The notes beneath the pieces were generated by a model that had not been told where the DNA came from, did not search any database, and worked only from the letters and a program-made list of their open reading frames with translations. Shown here piece after piece: positions 21,500 to 22,846 of a stretch of DNA of 22,846 bases. The DNA lies in NCBI GenBank assembly GCA_043381765.1, contig JBHJMP010001134.1, positions 1 through 22,846 on the forward strand, read 5' to 3'. Position 1 is the first letter of the stretch. Every line of letters starts with the position of its first letter. The position numbers and the translations under genes are program-made. This stretch comes from Collodictyon triciliatum (lineage: Eukaryota > CRuMs).

Positions 21500-21916
21500 A
21501 TGGGTATGTCCCAGAAAGCTTTTCGGGGAGTTGTATTGAACAAGGGTTTCCAGTGTGGATACATGAATCATTCGTCCATTCGAGGAACCAGAGCGAGAGA
21601 AATGCGCATATTCTTCTCAATTAACACAGCATGTTTCCATACTGTAACTAATCAGAGTATACCAGAGTCACAACGTGTTTGGTATTTCAGGCCAAACTGG
21701 ATGTCTGGCTCGTTGAATTGGTCAGGGAGCACAATTAAACTCAGAAAGTATATTGTGAGTGAATTCTGTCACCTTTTAAACACCATTGCATTGAATAAAT
21801 GTGATTTCGACAGGTTCATCCACACTGTGACACATGATGCGTCCTGGATATGCAGTTTCTGCATAGACTGCGCGATCATCTATCCACACTCAAATGTTAG
21901 TTTTATTGAGATGTAG
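21500..21916 (+). CDS. hypothetical 138-codon ORF
   Basis: This is the longest open frame outside the two spliced genes. It starts MGMSQKAFRGVVLNKGF and ends at TAG near 21916. It is Cys- and His-containing, with no clear domain, signal peptide or membrane span. In DNA this AT-rich an intronless frame of 138 codons is unusual, which favours a real exon or a decayed mobile-element ORF. I see no recognisable motif of reverse transcriptase, transposase or helicase. Confidence 0.3.
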   Translation: MGMSQKAFRGVVLNKGFQCGYMNHSSIRGTRAREMRIFFSINTACFHTVTNQSIPESQRVWYFRPNWMSGSLNWSGSTIKLRKYIVSEFCHLLNTIALNKCDFDRFIHTVTHDASWICSFCIDCAIIYPHSNVSFIEM

Positions 21917-22846
21917 AGCACAGTGTCTCGGGAGTAGCCGAGGCGTGCACGCTTTTCTGCATCTTTTAAATATCAACGGGTCTATAATGCCTGTATTTTC
22001 GGGTTATCGACTTATTTTCTCAGAATATCAAGAATTTTAGGCTGATGATTTAATATCAAATGAGCTTGGAATATGCCATGGTTGTTGAGAGATGCAAACA
22101 TTCAAGTGTATTTGATCGCCTTTGGTCATTAAAGCGAAAGAAAAATGGGAATGGGGCTCTGTGTGTGATATGATAAGGCGAGAGCAGAATTACTTTTTTT
22201 TTGTTCAGTAAGGATGTGACTAAATTTTGCATATTTTGATTTGAATATCGATGCATTTTTCCAGCGGTGCTAAAAACCTCTCTTTTGGTAAGTCACTTGT
22301 TTAAGGACGAAGAATCCCTTTTCATCTCTTGAAAAAAGTTACTGAGTTTTCAATTCATTTCTGAAAATCATGTCAAACAAAGCTAGTCGCTTATATATAA
22401 TAATTGCAATAGATGATACCTCTGAGGTGTCTTGGACATTGTTTTCATTATTGCTTGAGAATATATATTTAGAAAATAAAAATAATTCAATTTAAGACAT
22501 GCATGTAGTCAACATTCAAATAAAAGGGAAACAAAAGGTTTGGAAAAAGAAAAGAAAATTTATGCAGGCTGGTATATCGCAAAGTGAACGAGTTAATAGA
22601 GAACGCGTCCATTAGAATGTTCCACATTACAGTGTTATTATAAATGAAAAGCAAGCTTTTTAAATTGGGGGTTTTTTGTTTTATTTTGTTTTGGAGCTGA
22701 TGGTTTGCTGGTGGGTGACAGGAAAGGAGTTTTTATTTTTAAAAAAAACAACAACATTTATCGCGTTTTCTTGGAAAGAGTTTTGATAGAGTGTTGGTAT
22801 TTTAAATTGTTTTGTGCTTCCTGTTTCTTGTTTTTTCTTTCATTTG
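21917..22846. other. intergenic to the right edge, nothing identified
   Basis: AT-rich sequence with only one short minus-strand ORF (22056-22256), which has no protein-like features. I see no RNA gene, repeat array or convincing exon. Confidence 0.4.

Overview
The window is a piece of an AT-rich eukaryotic nuclear genome with dense, short introns (about 44-230 nt, GT-AG). It holds two intron-rich genes, both on the minus strand, followed on the right by about 6 kb of repeat-rich DNA with no gene I can resolve. Domain content (TKL-type kinases, a class III nucleotidyl cyclase homology domain, kelch/CUB/EGF modules, a PIH1 protein) points to a free-living protist, perhaps an amoeboid one. I cannot name the lineage from sequence alone.

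Layout, left to right. 1-290: AT-rich minisatellite. 578-2829 (-): a complete nine-exon gene for a PIH1-domain protein (PIH1D1-like, 345 aa), with an (AAAT)n/(AAT)n microsatellite in one intron. 2830-3306: short spacer. 3307-16979 (-): one very large receptor gene. I spliced it by hand into 56 exons. Phase agrees at all 55 introns, giving an open frame of about 2481 codons from a signal peptide to a stop. 16980-17617: upstream flank. 17618-18610: a roughly 100-bp tandem array bounded by 12-bp inverted repeats. 18611-22846: only short or unrecognised ORFs and a dispersed repeat.

The receptor is the main result. Predicted order: signal peptide; 12 kelch motifs, CUB, EGF-like; a second set of 12 kelch motifs, CUB, EGF-like; one transmembrane helix; TKL kinase 1; class III cyclase homology domain; linker; TKL kinase 2. 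Both kinases keep the catalytic residues (VAIK or VALK, HRD, DFG). The cyclase domain between them aligns well with the family but has lost or changed its key metal and transition-state residues (D to H, D to E, N to I), so it is probably a pseudo-cyclase or uses a non-canonical site. Ectodomain introns are mostly phase 1 (26 of 36) while cytoplasmic ones are not (2 of 19), as expected if the outer part grew by duplication and shuffling of phase-1 modules.

How they work together: the receptor looks like a surface sensor with a four-propeller ectodomain feeding two Ser/Thr-type kinases around a cyclase-like scaffold. The PIH1 protein is probably an R2TP-type HSP90 co-chaperone adaptor. I see no functional link between the two beyond being neighbours on the same strand. 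All splice calls are by eye and need transcript support.
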